64,000 nt of DNA from the NCBI GenBank assembly GCA_031425195.1, contig JANPIX010000010.1, positions 1-64,000 on the forward strand. Reading direction: 5' to 3'. The translations under genes and the position numbers were made by a program. Positions 61,137 to 64,000 of the stretch are shown piece after piece; position 1 is the stretch's first letter, and the number at the start of each line of letters is the position of its first letter. The notes under the pieces were generated by a model. It had not been told where the DNA came from. It saw only the letters and a list, made by a program, of their open reading frames with translations, and did no database searches. The DNA is from JANPIX01 sp031425195. GTDB lineage: Bacteria > Pseudomonadota > Alphaproteobacteria > Rhodobacterales > Rhodobacteraceae.

Positions 61137-62977
61137 TCCGTGGTGTCCAATCCGATAAAGCCGCCTGACTGCCGCGCCCAGAACTGGGCATACAGGCCGT
61201 TCGGGCGGGCCAGCAGTTCCGCGTGGCTGCCCTGTTCGGCGATGCGGCCCTGATCCAGCACCACGATCCTGTCCATCGCGGCGATGGTGGACAGGCGGTG
61301 GGCGATGGCGATGACGGTCTTGCCTTCCATCACGCCGTAAAGGGTATCCTGAATGGCGGCCTCCACCTCGCTGTCGAGAGCGCTTGTCGCCTCGTCCAGA
61401 ATGAGGATCGGCGCGTTCTTGAGGATCACGCGGGCCAGTCCGATGCGCTGACGCTGACCGCCGGAGAGTTTCACGCCACGTTCGCCGACCTGCGCGTCAT
61501 AGCCGGTGCGGCCTTCGGGATCGGCCAGATCGGCGATGAAGCCATCCGCCTCGGCCCGCTGGGCGGCGAGGATCATGTCGGCTTCGGACGCATCGGGGCG
61601 GCCATAGAGGATGTTTTCGCGGACCGAACGGTGAAGCAGGCTGCTGTCCTGTTGCACCATGCCGATGACGCGGCGCAGACTGTCCTGAGTCACGGCGCTG
61701 ATGTCCTGACCGTCGATCAGGATACGGCCCGCCTCGGCGTCGTAAAAGCGGAGCATGAGCTTTACCAGCGTGGATTTGCCCGCGCCGGAGCGGCCGACGA
61801 TGCCGATCTTTTCGCCGGGGCGGATCACGAGGTCGATCCGGTCAAGCCCGCCGGACCCGCGTCCGTAGTGGTGGGACAGGCCCTGAAGCTCTATCCGGCC
61901 CCGGGTCAGGAACAGGGGTTTGGCTGCGGGGCGGTCGACCAGCAGAACGGGTTGCGCGATGGTTTCCATGCCTTCGGTCACGACACCCAGATTCTGCACC
62001 AGCGAGGTTGTGGCCCACATGATCCAGTAGGTCATGTTGTTCAGCCGCAAAACCAACGCCACGGCTGCGGCGACGGTTCCGATGGTGGCATCGCCACCAT
62101 ACCACAGGAACAGCGCCCAGCCGGTGACCGACACGATCAGCGCGCCGTTGAGGCAGGTGAGCATGACATCCATCTTGGTGATGATGCGCATTTCGGCAAA
62201 AAAGGTGCGGCGGGCGTGTTCGATGGATTCGCGCGCATAGTCGATTTCGCGGTCATGGTGGGCAAACAGCTTGACCGAATGGATATTGGAATAGGCATCC
62301 ACCACGCGCCCGGTGACCGCCGAGCGCGCGTCGGAACTGGCCGTGGCTGCGGGGCCCGCGCGCCGTAACGTCCAGCGCACCAGAAGGGCATAGAGCACGA
62401 ACCACGCGACAAGCGGCAGGATCAGCCGCGGGTCGGCATCGGCGAGAATGGCCCCGGCCCCCAGCACCGTCACAAAGGCAAAGGCCACGGCGTCGAAGGT
62501 TTGAAACACCGCTTCGCCAGCGGCGGGTGGCGTCTGCATGATGCGGTTGGCGATGCGCCCGGCGAAATCGGATTCGAACCAGCCGACGGGCTGGCGCAGC
62601 ACATGATTGTGGGCGCGGTACCGGATCATCGTGCCAAAGTTGGGCAGGATGGTGTTGTGCAGCAGGGCCACATGCACGCCGCCCACAACAGGCCGCACGA
62701 TCAGGATGATAAAGGCCACGATGGCGAATTCGAACCAGTGCGCGGCCACCACCTGTTCCGGTGTGCCCGTGCCCAGCAGATCGACCAGACGTCCGACATA
62801 CCAGATCAGCGTGACGTCAAAGCTGGCCACGATGATGGAAATGATGGCCGTGACGGCAAACACCCCTCGGAAGGGGCGGATGTATTCTGCGAGAAAGGGC
62901 CACAACCGCCGGGGCGGAGTGTCAGTACGCTCGTAGGGGCCATACGGGTCCACGAGGCTTTCGAAAAACCGCAACAC
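61133..62977 (-). CDS. ABC exporter, fused permease and ATPase (first of a pair)
   Basis: A 614-residue half-exporter with six membrane helices and one ATPase domain. Walker A is GRSGAGKST, the signature LSGGQRQR, Walker B ILILDEATSALD and the H-loop IAHRLST; both this and its partner retain the catalytic glutamate, so neither ATP site looks degenerate. The start is GTG preceded by GAGGCGAATCCC. It overlaps the second exporter by four bases and is followed by the rRNA methyltransferase in the same transcription unit. Confidence 0.92.
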   Translation of the reverse strand: MLRFFESLVDPYGPYERTDTPPRRLWPFLAEYIRPFRGVFAVTAIISIIVASFDVTLIWYVGRLVDLLGTGTPEQVVAAHWFEFAIVAFIILIVRPVVGGVHVALLHNTILPNFGTMIRYRAHNHVLRQPVGWFESDFAGRIANRIMQTPPAAGEAVFQTFDAVAFAFVTVLGAGAILADADPRLILPLVAWFVLYALLVRWTLRRAGPAATASSDARSAVTGRVVDAYSNIHSVKLFAHHDREIDYARESIEHARRTFFAEMRIITKMDVMLTCLNGALIVSVTGWALFLWYGGDATIGTVAAAVALVLRLNNMTYWIMWATTSLVQNLGVVTEGMETIAQPVLLVDRPAAKPLFLTRGRIELQGLSHHYGRGSGGLDRIDLVIRPGEKIGIVGRSGAGKSTLVKLMLRFYDAEAGRILIDGQDISAVTQDSLRRVIGMVQQDSSLLHRSVRENILYGRPDASEADMILAAQRAEADGFIADLADPEGRTGYDAQVGERGVKLSGGQRQRIGLARVILKNAPILILDEATSALDSEVEAAIQDTLYGVMEGKTVIAIAHRLSTIAAMDRIVVLDQGRIAEQGSHAELLARPNGLYAQFWARQSGGFIGLDTTE

Positions 62978-63044
62978 GGGATTCGCCTCAACAGTGGTCA
63001 GACGTCGGTCTTAAAGGAAACTGTGGCGAAGCGAAAGGCAGGGG

Positions 63045-64000
63045 TCACGCAAGAAGATCATCGCGCGACAGGGTGAAACCGGAGGCTATCCAGCGAATTT
63101 CCAGTTCGGCGAGGCGTTCGCCCACGGCGCGGCCGCGCAGGGCGGGGAGGTCTGCCGCCCTGACGGGGAAGTGTTGTGCCGCGCCGAAAGCGATGTCGCC
63201 TTGCCAGTTGTCGGGCAGTGCAGAGGCGAGTGTCGCCGCGCGGATCAGGACGGCATCGGCGGCGCGGTCTGAACCGAAGTGGTAACCCAACTGCGCAGGC
63301 GTGTCGCCGGACGCCAGAGCGCGGCGCAACTGGGCCAGACAGGTTGCATCGGCGCGCGAAAGGCGCAGCGCGGGTGCAATTTCATCGCCAGTGCCCATGG
63401 CGGCAAGCCGCCTGCGCCAATCGGGGGGCAGGCCTGATTCGAGGTGAACAAGGGGGCCAAGCACCCGCGCATCCGCGCCAGGCAGGATGCGGGCCAGTAC
63501 GCCGGATTGCGCCATGGCGGCCACCGCTGGGGCGGGGTCGGGTGCTGACAGCAGTTTTCGCACCTCGGCCCCGATACGTTCAGCGGACAGTTGCGCCATG
63601 CCATCGGCCAGTTCGGCGCAACCGGCCAGACCTTCGGCATCAAGCCCCTGCGCCGGATCGCCATACCAGGCGTGGAACCGGAAGAAGCGCAGGATGCGCA
63701 GGTAATCTTCGGCAATCCGCGCCCTTGCATCACCGACAAAGCGGATACGGCGCGCGACAAGATCGGGCAGACCTTGCAGCGGGTCGATCACGGTGCCGTC
63801 GGGTTCGGCATAGAGCGCGTTCATGGTGAAATCGCGGCGCTGTGCGTCGGCGGTGATATCGGTGGAAAACGCCACCACAGCGCGGCGGCCATCGGTTTCG
63901 ACATCGCGCCGGAAGGTGGTGACTTCATACGGGCGGTTGCCCGAGACGACCGTCACTGTCCCATGGTCAACCCCGGTTGGAACGACCCGCAAACCGGCCT
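63045..64000 (-). CDS. CCA-adding tRNA nucleotidyltransferase family protein, partial
   Basis: The C-terminal 317 or so residues of a class II nucleotidyltransferase; the 5' end lies beyond the right edge and the frame is open through position 64000. Visible motifs are VPTGVDHGTVTV, the catalytic-domain end YEVTTFRRDVETDGR, RRDFTMNALY, GDARARIAEDYLRILRFFRFHA and a helical tail. It repairs or adds the CCA end of tRNAs; the N-terminal metal-binding DxD region is not in the window. The tail shows no HD domain. It lies 67 bp before the ABC pair. Confidence 0.9.
   Translation of the reverse strand, partial: AGLRVVPTGVDHGTVTVVSGNRPYEVTTFRRDVETDGRRAVVAFSTDITADAQRRDFTMNALYAEPDGTVIDPLQGLPDLVARRIRFVGDARARIAEDYLRILRFFRFHAWYGDPAQGLDAEGLAGCAELADGMAQLSAERIGAEVRKLLSAPDPAPAVAAMAQSGVLARILPGADARVLGPLVHLESGLPPDWRRRLAAMGTGDEIAPALRLSRADATCLAQLRRALASGDTPAQLGYHFGSDRAADAVLIRAATLASALPDNWQGDIAFGAAQHFPVRAADLPALRGRAVGERLAELEIRWIASGFTLSRDDLLA

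Noticed and set aside
59865..62368. Long plus-strand frames across the two ABC exporters
   Set aside because: Both are mirrored in each paralogue, as expected for antisense of conserved genes, and have no independent support.
1..64000. CRISPR arrays, insertion sequences, prophage or defence islands
   Set aside because: I saw no regularly spaced repeats, transposase, integrase, capsid, toxin-antitoxin or restriction genes; gene content is core metabolism and cell envelope.

Overview
The window is chromosomal DNA from an alphaproteobacterium, most likely a member of the Rhodobacteraceae (Roseobacter/Rhodobacter group). The evidence is gene content and order: ChvG-ChvI next to a short HPr kinase, RapZ, a mannose-type EIIA and HPr, with pckA divergent; lepB-rnc-era-DUF1491-recO; rimP-nusA-ylxR-infB; a methylsuccinyl-CoA dehydrogenase of the ethylmalonyl-CoA pathway; and a xylose locus with a ROK regulator. 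Coding density is very high and many genes overlap by 1-4 bases (ATGA, GTGA, TGATG), so translational coupling is widespread. I see no insertion sequence, prophage, CRISPR array or rRNA. There is one tRNA (Trp).

Layout. 1-3.7 kb: serine biosynthesis (serC, serA) behind a structured leader, then a metallophosphatase. 3.7-5.9 kb: small membrane proteins, an MFS transporter and tRNA-Trp. 5.9-11.3 kb (minus): one long regulatory operon, chvI-chvG-hprK-rapZ-EIIA-HPr-acyltransferase, which joins an envelope-stress two-component system to a regulatory phosphotransferase chain. 11.3-17.4 kb: pckA, mcd, an extended SDR and an MFS protein. 17.4-26.6 kb (minus): the housekeeping blocks lepB-rnc-era-DUF1491-recO and rimP-nusA-ylxR-infB; the second has a promoter followed by an intrinsic terminator before rimP, which looks like an attenuator. 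26.7-30.6 kb: proline iminopeptidase, ubiG, a glutathionyl-hydroquinone reductase-type GST and an aldo/keto reductase.

30.7-38.3 kb: a complete xylose utilisation locus, xylF-xylH-xylG-xylB-xylA, divergent from a ROK-family repressor. 38.4-44.0 kb: tamA-tamB. 44.0-51.7 kb (minus): YihY, a tiny secreted/membrane protein, the exopolysaccharide proteins YjbF and YjbH, a WbpM/CapD-type nucleotide-sugar dehydratase, an initiating sugar transferase and an epimerase. 51.7-54.8 kb: MarR regulator, nitrilase-family amidase, glutaredoxin, ComF and a methyltransferase. 54.9-58.0 kb: hemH, two L,D-transpeptidases and a CAP-domain lipoprotein. 58.0-64 kb: an RlmD-type rRNA methyltransferase coupled to two paralogous ABC exporters, and a CCA-adding enzyme that runs off the right edge.

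Most of the window is ordinary core genome. The most interesting parts are regulatory: the serC leader RNA, the candidate rimP-nusA-infB attenuator, the pair of 10-base repeats exactly 20 bp apart in the chvI/pckA spacer, the hairpin after xylF and the long inverted repeat in the xyl spacer, and the undescribed 65-residue protein beside YjbF/YjbH. I did not find a gene cluster I could defend as a wholly new system.
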